Shown in pieces: positions 8,062 through 16,626 of a DNA stretch of 60,548 nucleotides. Location: assembly GCA_964558655.1 (NCBI GenBank), contig CAZLEX010000006.1, positions 1 to 60,548 on the forward strand, read 5' to 3'. Positions within the stretch are counted from its first letter, which is position 1. Every line of letters begins with the position of its first letter. The notes below the pieces were generated by a model. That model was not told the origin of the DNA, made no database searches, and was given only the letters and a program-made list of their open reading frames with translations. This DNA is from RGIG6353 sp964558655 (lineage in GTDB: Bacteria; Bacillota; Clostridia; Oscillospirales; SIG627). Made by a program: the position numbers and the translations under genes.

Positions 8062-8205
8062 GTGCAAACAATGATTTTATGCTCTGAAAAATGCAAATAT
8101 CAGCAGGACGGATATTGCTGCTATGATACTACAATTGTTAACAAAATTTACAATCCCGAACATTATAAGAACGAAAATTTATGTACACAATATAATAAAG
8201 TATAA
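8062..8205 (+). CDS. Small Cys-rich protein, 47 residues
   Basis: GTG at 8062 lies 9 bases after GGAG (8049-8052) and opens a 47-codon frame: MQTMILCSEKCKYQQDGYCC followed by a polar stretch and a final ...NLCTQYNKV. The pattern CxxxCxYQxDGxCC resembles a family of short metal-binding-like proteins seen widely in Clostridia, often misnamed hydroxymyristoyl-ACP dehydratase. An ATG at 8071 in the same frame is an alternative start with poor spacing. An ATG at 8058 opens a different, 9-codon frame. No function is known; five cysteines suggest metal binding. Confidence 0.6.
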   Translation: MQTMILCSEKCKYQQDGYCCYDTTIVNKIYNPEHYKNENLCTQYNKV

Positions 8206-8264
8206 CTGTTTTTATTTTTACTGTCAATAATTATAAAAATATTAAAAAAATAATTTTTTATGTA

Positions 8265-8293
8265 TTTACAATGTTGAGAAAATATAGTATAAT
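8265..8293 (+). promoter_or_regulatory. Sigma-A promoter of prfB
   Basis: TTTACA (8265-8270), 17-base spacer, TATAAT (8288-8293), about 40 bases before the prfB start. Confidence 0.65.
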
Positions 8294-8331
8294 ATTACTG
8301 TAACTTGATTAGTCATTCGGAGGAAATATAA

Positions 8332-9435
8332 TTGCTGATATTATTGGAACAGTCTCAACAAACGCTCGGAGAATTAGGTAAACAAATAGAAGAACTTTCA
8401 CTGTCTTTAAACATTGAACAGCTTTCGGCTTCAGTAGCACAGCTTGAAGCACAGTCACAGGAACCTGATTTTTGGAATGATCCGAAAAATTCACAGTCTG
8501 TTTTGGTTGAACTCAAAGATAAAAAAGACAGATTGGATTCTTATTTTGACTTAAAAAAGTCGTTTGAAAATACTGCTGAAATTCTTCAACTTGCCATAAT
8601 GGACGAAGATGACGGAATGGCAGATGAAATACTCAAAGAAGTTGACAACATAAAGGAAGAATATAACCGACAAAAAACTCAAATTCTTCTTTCAGGCGAG
8701 TATGACAAGAATAATGCTATAATTTCCATACATCCCGGTGCCGGCGGAACCGAAGCTCAGGATTGGGCTCAAATGCTTTTCAGAATGTATTGCAGATACG
8801 CGGAAATGCACGGATTTAAAGCTAAAACACTGGATTATCTCGAAGGAGACGAAGCCGGTCTTAAAAGTGTTACCTTTTCTGTTGAAGGTAAATTTGCTTA
8901 CGGTTACCTCAAAGGCGAAAACGGCGTTCATCGCCTTGTGCGTGTCTCCCCTTTCGATTCGTCCGGAAGAAGACATACATCGTTTGCTTCTGTTGAAGTA
9001 ATGCCCGAATTTAACGACGAAATCAACATTGAAATCAAAGAAGAAGATTTGGAAATCGAAGCTCACAGATCATCAGGTGCCGGTGGACAGCATGTCAATA
9101 AAACGGATTCTGCCATAAGAATTAAACATATTCCCACGGGAATTGTTGTAGGGTGCCAAAATGAACGAAGCCAGCTCCAAAACAAAGAAACAGCGTTAAA
9201 AATGCTCAAATCAAAGTTACTTGAAATCAAAGAAAGAGAACAGCTCGAAAAAATAGACGATATTAAAGGTGTTAAAACAAACATCGAGTGGGGTGCCCAA
9301 ATAAGATCTTATGTTTTTATGCCTTATACTTTAGTTAAAGATCACAGAACAGATTATGAAACCGGAGATATTCAAAAAGTTATGGACGGCGGTATTGACG
9401 GCTTTATAAATGCTTATTTAATAAGCAAAGCATAA
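8332..9435 (+). CDS. prfB: Peptide chain release factor 2, no frameshift site
   Basis: A 367-residue class I release factor that reads UAA and UGA in the ribosome and releases the finished peptide. It has an N-terminal helical domain, the stop-recognition tripeptide SPF at residues 206-208 (the RF2 type) and the catalytic GGQ at 251-253. The start is a TTG, 8 bases after GGAGG. In many bacteria the gene holds an in-frame UGA near codon 26 that needs a +1 frameshift; here codons 26-27 read TTA AAC in one continuous frame, so the autoregulatory device is absent. It is followed by a small membrane protein gene 59 bases on. Confidence 0.95.
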   Translation: MLILLEQSQQTLGELGKQIEELSLSLNIEQLSASVAQLEAQSQEPDFWNDPKNSQSVLVELKDKKDRLDSYFDLKKSFENTAEILQLAIMDEDDGMADEILKEVDNIKEEYNRQKTQILLSGEYDKNNAIISIHPGAGGTEAQDWAQMLFRMYCRYAEMHGFKAKTLDYLEGDEAGLKSVTFSVEGKFAYGYLKGENGVHRLVRVSPFDSSGRRHTSFASVEVMPEFNDEINIEIKEEDLEIEAHRSSGAGGQHVNKTDSAIRIKHIPTGIVVGCQNERSQLQNKETALKMLKSKLLEIKEREQLEKIDDIKGVKTNIEWGAQIRSYVFMPYTLVKDHRTDYETGDIQKVMDGGIDGFINAYLISKA

Positions 9436-9494
9436 ATTTTTAAAATTTCCGTGACGGCATACGGATTTAAAAAGCCGAGAAAAGGAGTATTACT

Positions 9495-9809
9495 ATGTTT
9501 AAAAAGACGAAGCTTATTGCAGGAATTGCACTTATGGTTCAATCGGTGACTTGCGTTGTATTGTTTTTCGCAAATTTAGGTAAAAAGAAAAAAATGGCCA
9601 ATACTTTTCTCGGTGTAGGTCTTCTCTCTGCTATTTTCGGTGCTTTAATGTTGATTTGGGAAGTTGAAAGCGAAAATCTTTCGCTTTTAAGTGACGATTG
9701 GGAAGATGAAGATTTATTTCACGATGACTCCTCAAGCGATGATGTCGATTGCGTTATAAGCGACGATGACACAGCTGATATTCTTACTTTAGACGAAGAA
9801 GAAGCATAA
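9495..9809 (+). CDS. Small membrane protein with acidic tail
   Basis: A 104-residue protein that I do not recognise. Two hydrophobic segments (about residues 7-28 and 37-58) are separated by a short KKKKK-type loop, giving a hairpin in the membrane. The last 45 residues are extremely acidic (for example DDWEDEDLFHDDSSSDD), and this tail should lie on the same side as the N terminus. AAGGAG precedes the ATG. It lies between prfB and a glycosidase gene and ends at a hairpin, so it may be the last gene of the prfB transcript. Function unknown. Confidence 0.7.
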   Translation: MFKKTKLIAGIALMVQSVTCVVLFFANLGKKKKMANTFLGVGLLSAIFGALMLIWEVESENLSLLSDDWEDEDLFHDDSSSDDVDCVISDDDTADILTLDEEEA

Positions 9810-9824
9810 TATTTATGTTAAGTT

Positions 9825-9860
9825 GTGGGAGTATTAAAATTTACTCCCACACACTTTTTA
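9825..9860 (+). terminator. Terminator after the acidic-tailed membrane protein
   Basis: GTGGGAGTA (9825-9833) pairs with TACTCCCAC (9842-9850), followed by ACACTTTTTA. Confidence 0.65.
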
Positions 9861-9872
9861 AGGAGAAAAGTA

Positions 9873-12095
9873 ATGTTATTTGAAAAATCAGAGTGGATAT
9901 GGAACAAAAAAGCAGGAACGCTGAATACTTTTGCTGACTTTTTAATCAATTTTGATGCACATACAAATAATAAATATGTACTGTATATTTCAGCATGTCA
10001 CAATTATACGGTAAAGCTTAACTCTATTTACATACCTTCATCGCAAAGGGAAGGCTATGAAAATGAACCTGAATATCAAATCTTAGATCTCAGTGACAAA
10101 GTAACTGAAGGAAAAAACAGAATTGTAATAACCGTTTATTCTCAGGGTACGGATTCTTTTATATGGAAAAACAGAATGCCGGGTTTAATCTTTGATTTTC
10201 AGGAAAACTCAGCAACGATTGCTTATAGCTGTAAGGATACGCTGTCCAGAATTAATAATAGTTTTATTTCCGGAGAAATGGAAAAAATCAGTTCAATGCT
10301 CGGTTATACTTTCAAAGCGGATTTGACAAAAATTCCAAAAGTGTTTAAAAAAGAAAGTATTGTTGTTGACAAAAATAAAAATTTAGTTAGAAGAAACATA
10401 AAAGATTTAGATGTACTCTCCCCTGCTTCTTCCGAAATTATTTCACAAGGAAATTTTATTGATTCTTCTCAAAAATCAACTCCTATAGGTAAGAAGGCAT
10501 ATAACGCTTATCTTTCAACCAGAGTAATAACAGATATTGTTAAAGATACTTTTTTGGGACTGTATGACAACAGTTTCATACTTGATAATTCTAAAAAATA
10601 TTGTTTTGAAACTACGGAAAATTGCGATGGGATATATCTTACGATAGATTTTAAAAAGAATATTGTGGGATATCCTATGATTGATATAGAGGCTTATGAA
10701 AATGCAAAAATGATTGTTTCGTACGGAGAACACATCGACGATATGCGTCCGCGTTCATCTCCCGCAACATATCAATTTGCATTTGAAATAATGTTAAAAA
10801 AAGGCCAGAACAAATTTATATTTCCGATAAGACGCACAGCTTGCCGTTACATGATGGCACTTATTTATACTAAAAATGTTAATGTCAGTTACATTGGAAT
10901 GCGCGAATGTTTGTATCCTGTTGAAAATTTGTCATTTTTTAAGTGTTCTGATAGTATACATGAAAAAATATTTAATGTAGCTCAAAGAACTTTAAGATTA
11001 TGTATGCATGATCATTACGAAGATTGTCCGTCAAGAGAACAGGCAATGTATATTATGGATACTCAAGTTCAAGCTTTATGCGGCTACTATGCTTTAGGCG
11101 AATATGATTTTCCGAAATCCTGTTTTAAAATGCTCTTAAATTCATTTAATGAAGATAACTTTTTTGAAATGATTTCGCCCGGCAAATCAGATTTGATAAT
11201 CCCCTGTTTTACAATAAATTATATTTCTCTTATCTGGGAATATTATTTATTTTCGGGAGATATTGATATGCTGTATAATACATATCCCATTATTAAGCGT
11301 GTAATCGAAGAGCGTCTTCCCTATTTTGACAGTGAAACAGGGCTTGTTCCCTCTCCGTGCGGTGAAAAATATTGGAATTTTATTGAATGGAAAAAAGGAA
11401 ACGACGGTGTTGTCGGGGCTAATGATGCAACTTGCCTCAACTATACACTTTTTAATATGTCATATAACGCTTTTTACTCAATGGCTTGTTCGGCTTATTC
11501 AAACATATGTAATAATATCGGAAAAAGTTTTGAGGCTTCTCGTTTTGACGAAATTAGAAATAAACTCAATAAAGCAATTCATAAATATTTTTGGAACGAT
11601 GAAATGTCAGCTTATAAATCGTCTGTAAGTTTCGAAAAAGACATTGATATATATTATACAGAGCTTGCAAATTCTTTGGCAATATGTGCAGGTATATGTC
11701 CTAAAGAATGTATTCCCGGTGCATTAGATGCACTTTCCGGCGGAAATTTAGAAAAAATCACTATAAGTCATGCAAGATATAAATATGATGCTTTAATGGT
11801 TAACAGCGATAAATATTCCGATTTAATTATGAAAGAAATTGCTGATATTTGGGGCGGTATGATTTTTAAGGGTGCGACATCGTTTTGGGAAACGGAGCGA
11901 GGTGCGAAAGATTTCTCTCTTTCCGGAAGTCAGTGTCACGGTTGGTCATCTGTTCCGATTTATGTATATTTCAGATATTGCATCGGCATATATCCGAAAA
12001 AACCTGGTTTTAAAGAATACAGTGTAGAACCTAAGGTCAATAATTATAAGTTTAATGCCGAATTTTCGACACCTTCGGGGAAAATTTCCGTTTAA
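9873..12095 (+). CDS. GH78-like six-hairpin glycosidase (alpha-L-rhamnosidase family)
   Basis: A 740-residue cytosolic protein. The first 330 residues look like beta-sandwich domains; the rest is an (alpha/alpha)6 six-hairpin domain. Motifs resemble family 78: YEDCPSREQAMYIMDTQVQA (general-acid region) and, near the end, GATSFWETERG and SQCHGWSSVPIYVY. It should release terminal L-rhamnose or a related sugar from imported oligosaccharides. The start is the ATG at 9873 after AAGGAG; a GTG at 9825 in frame lies inside a hairpin. The usual C-terminal beta domain is short or missing. No signal peptide. Substrate is inferred from family only. Confidence 0.75.
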   Translation: MLFEKSEWIWNKKAGTLNTFADFLINFDAHTNNKYVLYISACHNYTVKLNSIYIPSSQREGYENEPEYQILDLSDKVTEGKNRIVITVYSQGTDSFIWKNRMPGLIFDFQENSATIAYSCKDTLSRINNSFISGEMEKISSMLGYTFKADLTKIPKVFKKESIVVDKNKNLVRRNIKDLDVLSPASSEIISQGNFIDSSQKSTPIGKKAYNAYLSTRVITDIVKDTFLGLYDNSFILDNSKKYCFETTENCDGIYLTIDFKKNIVGYPMIDIEAYENAKMIVSYGEHIDDMRPRSSPATYQFAFEIMLKKGQNKFIFPIRRTACRYMMALIYTKNVNVSYIGMRECLYPVENLSFFKCSDSIHEKIFNVAQRTLRLCMHDHYEDCPSREQAMYIMDTQVQALCGYYALGEYDFPKSCFKMLLNSFNEDNFFEMISPGKSDLIIPCFTINYISLIWEYYLFSGDIDMLYNTYPIIKRVIEERLPYFDSETGLVPSPCGEKYWNFIEWKKGNDGVVGANDATCLNYTLFNMSYNAFYSMACSAYSNICNNIGKSFEASRFDEIRNKLNKAIHKYFWNDEMSAYKSSVSFEKDIDIYYTELANSLAICAGICPKECIPGALDALSGGNLEKITISHARYKYDALMVNSDKYSDLIMKEIADIWGGMIFKGATSFWETERGAKDFSLSGSQCHGWSSVPIYVYFRYCIGIYPKKPGFKEYSVEPKVNNYKFNAEFSTPSGKISV

Positions 12096-12110
12096 ATTTT
12101 AGTGAAATTA

Positions 12111-12150
12111 AATGGGCTGTACAAAATTATTTTGTTACAGCCCATTTTTA
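12111..12150. terminator. Bidirectional terminator
   Basis: AATGGGCTGT-ACAAAA pairs with TTTTGT-TACAGCCCATT (12111-12145) and T runs follow. It lies between the converging glycosidase and dehydrogenase genes. Confidence 0.8.
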
Positions 12151-12154
12151 TGCT

Positions 12155-13174
12155 TTATAATGTTATAATATATTTACCTGCAGCTCTTTTTTGGGGGCTT
12201 GCAAGAATTAACGGTAATTCAGAAAGCCGTGCCGTTTTATAAATCATTGAACTTACATCTATTTTTCCGCTTTCAATAAGTTTGATTGCTGCGGGAAATG
12301 TATAAGGATTTATAAATGATGATTTTAAAGTAATTTCTTTCTTAAAAATCTCAAAAGGTTTAACTGCTATTTTTGCTTCAGGTTCTGTAAGACCGAACAT
12401 CATAACCGTTGAATACTTCCCTGCAATGTCAATTGCCTGTTCGATTGTTGCTGTTTTTCCGACACATTCAATTACAACATCGAGTTGATTTGATTCATTA
12501 GCTTCGAGTACTTTTTTAACATCTTCGTTTATTGGATCAATAACTATATCCGCACCTAAATTAAGTGCATTCAAGCGTTTTTCTTTAATTGGTTCTATTG
12601 CAATTAATTTTCCGGCCCCCGAAAGCTTTGCGAGCTGAAGCATCAAAAGTCCAATCATTCCACAGCCTATAACGGCAACCGTATCACCGCATTTTATGTT
12701 GCATAATTCTATTCCGTGCAAACAGCATGACACGGGTTCCGTCATTGCTGCTTTTTCGTATGTGAGAGATTTATTAACTTTATAAACCTGCGAAACAGGT
12801 GCTACACAATATTCTGAAAAACCACCGTCAACAGTAGTGCCTATTCCAATCATCGATGTACAAAAATGGCCTAAACCTCTGCGACAAAATTCACATCTGC
12901 CACAAAGTTTATTGGGATCAACACAAACTTTATCTCCCACTGTAATATTATGTACTCCCGAACCGATTTCAACAACTTCACCTGCAAACTCATGCCCTAA
13001 AACCGTATTTGCCGGTGTCGGTGCTGCACCTTCATCTCCGCAGAATATATGTGCATCTGTTCCGCAAATTCCGCAAGCATGAACCCTAATAAGCACCTCG
13101 TTATCCTTGACTTTTGGCATGCTTCTTTCTTCTACTCTTAAATCTTCTTTTCCGTAAAATACTGCCGATTTCAT
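12155..13174 (-). CDS. Zinc-dependent medium-chain alcohol dehydrogenase (sorbitol/threonine dehydrogenase type)
   Basis: A 339-residue NAD(P)-dependent dehydrogenase of the MDR superfamily, oxidising a polyol or secondary alcohol in the cytoplasm. Catalytic-zinc residues lie in ACGICGTDAH and LGHEFAGEV (GHE motif); the structural-zinc lobe is CGRCEFCRRGLGHFC; the Rossmann glycines are in VAVIGCGMIGLL. It is the last gene of a three-gene leftward operon, 2 bases behind the sugar kinase. The combination with a kinase and a phosphodiesterase/phosphatase points to catabolism of a polyol or sugar phosphate; the exact substrate is unknown. Confidence 0.88.
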   Translation of the reverse strand: MKSAVFYGKEDLRVEERSMPKVKDNEVLIRVHACGICGTDAHIFCGDEGAAPTPANTVLGHEFAGEVVEIGSGVHNITVGDKVCVDPNKLCGRCEFCRRGLGHFCTSMIGIGTTVDGGFSEYCVAPVSQVYKVNKSLTYEKAAMTEPVSCCLHGIELCNIKCGDTVAVIGCGMIGLLMLQLAKLSGAGKLIAIEPIKEKRLNALNLGADIVIDPINEDVKKVLEANESNQLDVVIECVGKTATIEQAIDIAGKYSTVMMFGLTEPEAKIAVKPFEIFKKEITLKSSFINPYTFPAAIKLIESGKIDVSSMIYKTARLSELPLILASPQKRAAGKYIITL

Positions 13175-13176
13175 AA

Positions 13177-14109
13177 CTATTCTTTCCTTTCCGGTATTGA
13201 TTTAATTGCACCGTGTTTTTCAGTGCTTAATCCTGAAATTTTTATTGCTCTTTTTAAATATTCGTGCAATTCATTGATATTAATATTTTCAAAATTCTTT
13301 TTGTTTTTTATCCATTCGCTTAAAAAAGTGCCGAAAAATATATCGCCGGCTCCGGTTGTGTCTACGGTATTTGCTTCTATTGCCGGCACAAACATAGCAT
13401 TTTCCCCATAATGCACCGACGCACCGTTTTTACCATCAGTTACAAGGATTATTTTTACTCCGTAATTTTGTATTTCTTGAATTGCAAGATTAAAATCTGA
13501 ATTAAAAAGCAAATTCATTTCTTCTTTTGAAATTTTTAATATGTCAACTTTATCCAAATGTTTTTTCATCATATCAATCGCGTAACTTTCGTCACACCAA
13601 AGCGGAGGACGGTAATTTGGATCGTAAGTTATCACACAGCCCGCTTTTATTGCAATATCAAGTGCGTATTCCGTAGCTGTTCTTGAAGAATCGTTTGTAA
13701 GGGAAAGAGATCCGAAATGAAAAATAGACGAATTTCTTATTATTTCCTCTTTGACATCGTTTTGGCTTAAAAATATATCCGCTCCGTAGTTACGAAAGAA
13801 ACTGAAATCACGGTCACCGTTATCATTTAGCTCCACAAAAGCCAGCGTCGTGTTATGAATTGCGTCGGTAATGAGTGCTTCATCTGAGATTCCCGCCTGC
13901 TTGACGGTTTTTCTCAAAAATGCACCGAATAAATCATTTCCGACTTTCCCGATAAATGCGGTTTTCCCACCGTATTTTGAGACTGTCGCGAGTAAATTTA
14001 GCGGAGCACCGCCGGCTTTCCTTGAAAACAAGAGATCCCCGTCATCGTCTTTGCCAAACGGAGTAAAATCTATAAGTATTTCTCCGAGTGCTGTAATATC
14101 GTATTTCAT
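13177..14109 (-). CDS. PfkB family carbohydrate kinase (fructokinase-like)
   Basis: A 310-residue ribokinase-fold sugar kinase, transferring phosphate from ATP to a sugar. Seen: the N-terminal GEILIDFTP, the glycine turn RKAGGAPLNLLATVSK, and the PfkB signature with catalytic Asp in NTVDTTGAGDIFFGTF near residue 248. The sequence resembles bacterial fructokinases most. The ATG overlaps the stop of the GDPD-PHP gene by 4 bases (ATGA), indicating translational coupling. The DeoR-type regulator encoded divergently is a plausible sensor of its sugar-phosphate product. Confidence 0.88.
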   Translation of the reverse strand: MKYDITALGEILIDFTPFGKDDDGDLLFSRKAGGAPLNLLATVSKYGGKTAFIGKVGNDLFGAFLRKTVKQAGISDEALITDAIHNTTLAFVELNDNGDRDFSFFRNYGADIFLSQNDVKEEIIRNSSIFHFGSLSLTNDSSRTATEYALDIAIKAGCVITYDPNYRPPLWCDESYAIDMMKKHLDKVDILKISKEEMNLLFNSDFNLAIQEIQNYGVKIILVTDGKNGASVHYGENAMFVPAIEANTVDTTGAGDIFFGTFLSEWIKNKKNFENININELHEYLKRAIKISGLSTEKHGAIKSIPERKE

Positions 14110-15677
14110 TTTAAATCCTCCAATCTATACTGTATCGGAGTTCTGTTAATGTAATAATATGCATTCTTGAAACCTAATTTCAGCAAAACAGAAATTGCTT
14201 TATCAAAATTATCTGCAATGTTATCGGCTGTATGAGCATCAGAACCAAAAGTTACAAGATAACCGCCCAATTCTTTATAACGTGCTATAATTTCTTGACG
14301 CGGCATAAAATCATTTTCAGCCGTTCTTAATGAAGATGTATTAATTTCAAGAGCAATACCGCGACAAATAATTTTTTTCAATATTTCATCTATAATTTCA
14401 CGGTATTCGTCCAAATCTACTTTAAAATGATATTTTCCGCAAATATATTTTAACGGATTTGTAAGATGTGAAAGTACATCAAAGTTGCAACAATCAATCA
14501 TTTCGGAAAGATCTGTAAAATAAGTTTTCAAATATTCTTTTATTTTTTCTTCGGTAAAAAGTGAAAAATTTATCTGAGAAAAAGGCATTGTATATTCTTG
14601 ATACCGTGCAGCGTGAACAGAGCCCAAAATTATGTCAAATTTTTCGGAGTCGATTATATTGTTCGCAATTTCATTATGCCATAACGCTTCTCCGAATTCT
14701 ACGCCGGAAATTACAAATTCCGAAAAGCTATGTGCCGTTTTTGCCGATTCAATTATGGGAGATTTGATATCATCGCGTTTATAAAATTCTATGTCACAAT
14801 GATCTGTAATAGCAAAAGCAGAAAGCTCTTTACCTTTTGCACTTTTAAAGCTGTCATTGGGATTACATTCCGAGTCATGAGAAAATTTTGTGTGTGTATG
14901 ACAGTCAAATGCACCGTTCACTATTTTTATCGGTTTAAGTGTACCCGTTGTTTCGATTATATCCGCGCCGTACCGTTCGGCAACATAAAGTTCTTCTTCG
15001 TTATTTAACAGCCAAATACCTAAATCGGCATATTTTTTTACAGTTTTACATAAAGTTTCGTTTGCGTACGGGAGCGATACCCATGAAGTTAACGGAGATT
15101 GAAGGGGTAGCCAAACTGTAAGGGGGTTGTTATTTAAAATACCGCGTATATATCTAATTTGCTCTTCATCGGCATAACCGTCATAATGAATTTCTGCGTT
15201 CGGAAAATATTTTGCTACTTTTTTTATGTATTGAGGAAGTGAAGAAGTAAAAGACACTTTAGCATTGCAGGATTTTATTGTATCAAAAAAAATTTCGGTT
15301 TCCTCGTTGCTGTAATTTTGTATTCTATTATCAAGTTTTATTGTAAGACCCGTATTTTCTGCCAACTTTAATACATCTGACAGCAGAGGTATTTTTGTAC
15401 CTGCAAATTTATGTGCTTTGCTGATACCGGCATCAAATTCCAAAAGGTCTGAGTAATTTGTATTTGAAATTTCAATTGTCTCTTCAATTACATCTCCGTT
15501 ATTGTAACGACACACGCGATTAATTGTGTTATCGTGAAAGACAATAAGTTTGCGATCTTTTGTAAATTGGGTATCAAGTTCAATATAATCATAACCTTGT
15601 GCCGATGCCGCAAGGAAAGCGGGTATCGTATTTTCCGGAAATTCCGTACCGACTCCCCTGTGTGCTTCGTATTTCAT
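14106..15677 (-). CDS. Fusion of glycerophosphodiester phosphodiesterase and PHP-type phosphatase
   Basis: A 523-residue two-domain protein. Residues about 1-245 are a GDPD TIM barrel: AHRGVGTEFPENT, IELDTQFTKD and FHDNT hold the catalytic His/Glu/Asp residues. Residues about 255-523 are a PHP domain of the histidinol-phosphatase type: FDCHTHTKFSHDS, AITDHCD, GVEFGE, LGSVHAAR and FGSDAH supply the metal ligands. The two together could split a glycerophosphodiester and then dephosphorylate the product. It is the first gene of an operon with a sugar kinase and a dehydrogenase. AGGAG precedes the ATG, and the promoter carries a large operator. Both domains look complete. The joint substrate is inference. 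Confidence 0.85.
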   Translation of the reverse strand: MKYEAHRGVGTEFPENTIPAFLAASAQGYDYIELDTQFTKDRKLIVFHDNTINRVCRYNNGDVIEETIEISNTNYSDLLEFDAGISKAHKFAGTKIPLLSDVLKLAENTGLTIKLDNRIQNYSNEETEIFFDTIKSCNAKVSFTSSLPQYIKKVAKYFPNAEIHYDGYADEEQIRYIRGILNNNPLTVWLPLQSPLTSWVSLPYANETLCKTVKKYADLGIWLLNNEEELYVAERYGADIIETTGTLKPIKIVNGAFDCHTHTKFSHDSECNPNDSFKSAKGKELSAFAITDHCDIEFYKRDDIKSPIIESAKTAHSFSEFVISGVEFGEALWHNEIANNIIDSEKFDIILGSVHAARYQEYTMPFSQINFSLFTEEKIKEYLKTYFTDLSEMIDCCNFDVLSHLTNPLKYICGKYHFKVDLDEYREIIDEILKKIICRGIALEINTSSLRTAENDFMPRQEIIARYKELGGYLVTFGSDAHTADNIADNFDKAISVLLKLGFKNAYYYINRTPIQYRLEDLK

Positions 15678-15715
15678 AAATTATCGCTCCTTTATTGACA
15701 AATTCACTATGAATC

Positions 15716-15744
15716 ATTATAATATTTTTTGAGCAAATAATCAA
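15716..15744 (-). promoter_or_regulatory. Sigma-A promoter of the GDPD-PHP/kinase/dehydrogenase operon
   Basis: On the minus strand TTGATT (15739-15744), 17-base spacer, TATAAT (15716-15721). One arm of the inverted-repeat operator fills the spacer and overlaps the -35, so binding there would block polymerase. Confidence 0.75.
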
Positions 15745-15775
15745 TAACCGCCACTATTTATGATTATTTGCTCAA
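15729..15775. promoter_or_regulatory. Candidate DeoR-family operator (15-bp inverted repeat)
   Basis: TTGAGCAAATAATCA (15729-15743) and its perfect reverse complement TGATTATTTGCTCAA (15761-15775) flank a 17-base spacer in the divergent promoter region. The regulator gene lies on one side, the operon on the other. A 15-bp perfect repeat here is hard to explain except as a protein binding site; the regulator is the obvious candidate. Confidence 0.7.
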
Positions 15776-15801
15776 GCATATGATTGTTTTGGAGAATATA
15801 T

Positions 15802-16524
15802 ATGAATAAAGAAAGAGAAAAAGCTATCCTTGAAATTGCAATTAAAGAAAAAAATGTAACCGTTAAAAATTTGTCCGGACGATTATATGCGAGTGAACCG
15901 TCAATAAGACGGGATTTATTAAGTCTGCAAAAACAGCATCTTTTGAAAAGAGTACACGGAGGGGCAATACTTGACGAAAACGGTCTTTCGGAGATTAAAA
16001 TACCTTTTCTAATAAGAGAGCTGGAAAAAACCGATGAAAAAATCGCAATAGCACGGAAGGCTTCGGAATTAATCAACGACGGAGATGTTATATTTCTCGA
16101 TGCATCTACAAGTGCCTACAATATCATACCCTTTTTATCTGAAAAAAGTAATATTACCGTTATAACAAACGGAATAAAATCATTAGCACGGTTGAGCGAA
16201 TATAACATCAATTGTATCGGTACAGGCGGGAAAGTTGTGAATTCCTGCCTCGCATTTGTAGGCGAAGATGCACATAGAACGGTGGAAAGGTATAATGCTG
16301 ATTTTTTCTTTTTTTCCTGCAGAGGAATTTCAGATGACGGTAGACTCACGGATATTGCCGAACCGGAAAACAATGTAAGAATAAAAATGCTTGAACATTC
16401 AAAAAAATCATATTTCCTCTGTACAAGCAATAAAAAAGGAAAAATTTTTTATAATAATCTTTGCACGATTGCTGATTGTACGGGAGTTATTCAAGCTTTT
16501 GACGATGAAAATACACATCATTAA
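15802..16524 (+). CDS. DeoR/GlpR family transcriptional repressor
   Basis: A 240-residue regulator with an N-terminal winged helix (VTVKNLSGRLYASEPSIRRD, recognition helix at the end) and a C-terminal DeoRC sensor domain that binds sugar phosphates (GDVIFLDASTSA, ITNGIKSL, FVGEDAHRTV). Members repress sugar-catabolic operons until a phosphorylated intermediate appears. The ATG at 15802 follows GGAG by 7 bases. It is divergent from the GDPD-PHP/kinase/dehydrogenase operon across a perfect inverted repeat and probably represses that operon and itself. Confidence 0.9.
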   Translation: MNKEREKAILEIAIKEKNVTVKNLSGRLYASEPSIRRDLLSLQKQHLLKRVHGGAILDENGLSEIKIPFLIRELEKTDEKIAIARKASELINDGDVIFLDASTSAYNIIPFLSEKSNITVITNGIKSLARLSEYNINCIGTGGKVVNSCLAFVGEDAHRTVERYNADFFFFSCRGISDDGRLTDIAEPENNVRIKMLEHSKKSYFLCTSNKKGKIFYNNLCTIADCTGVIQAFDDENTHH

Positions 16525-16553
16525 ATTTACACGAAAACTAAAGTATAAAATAA

Positions 16554-16595
16554 AAAGCACGCATATCCGTAAAAGTGATGTGCGTGCTTTAATTT
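16554..16595. terminator. Bidirectional terminator
   Basis: AAAGCACGCA pairs with TGCGTGCTTT (ending 16590), T-rich on both strands. It separates the deoR-type gene from the converging potD. Confidence 0.75.
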
Positions 16596-16626
16596 ATTCT
16601 TGTCAATAACTATAAATTAACCCTTA

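Noticed and set aside
8058..8087. A 9-codon ATG frame overlapping the small Cys-rich ORF
   Set aside because: Too short to call as a gene; its distance from GGAG (5 bases) is acceptable, so it is mentioned only as a possible leader.
9825..9872. GTG at 9825 as the start of the glycosidase
   Set aside because: It is inside a terminator hairpin; AAGGAG before the ATG at 9873 is a better start.
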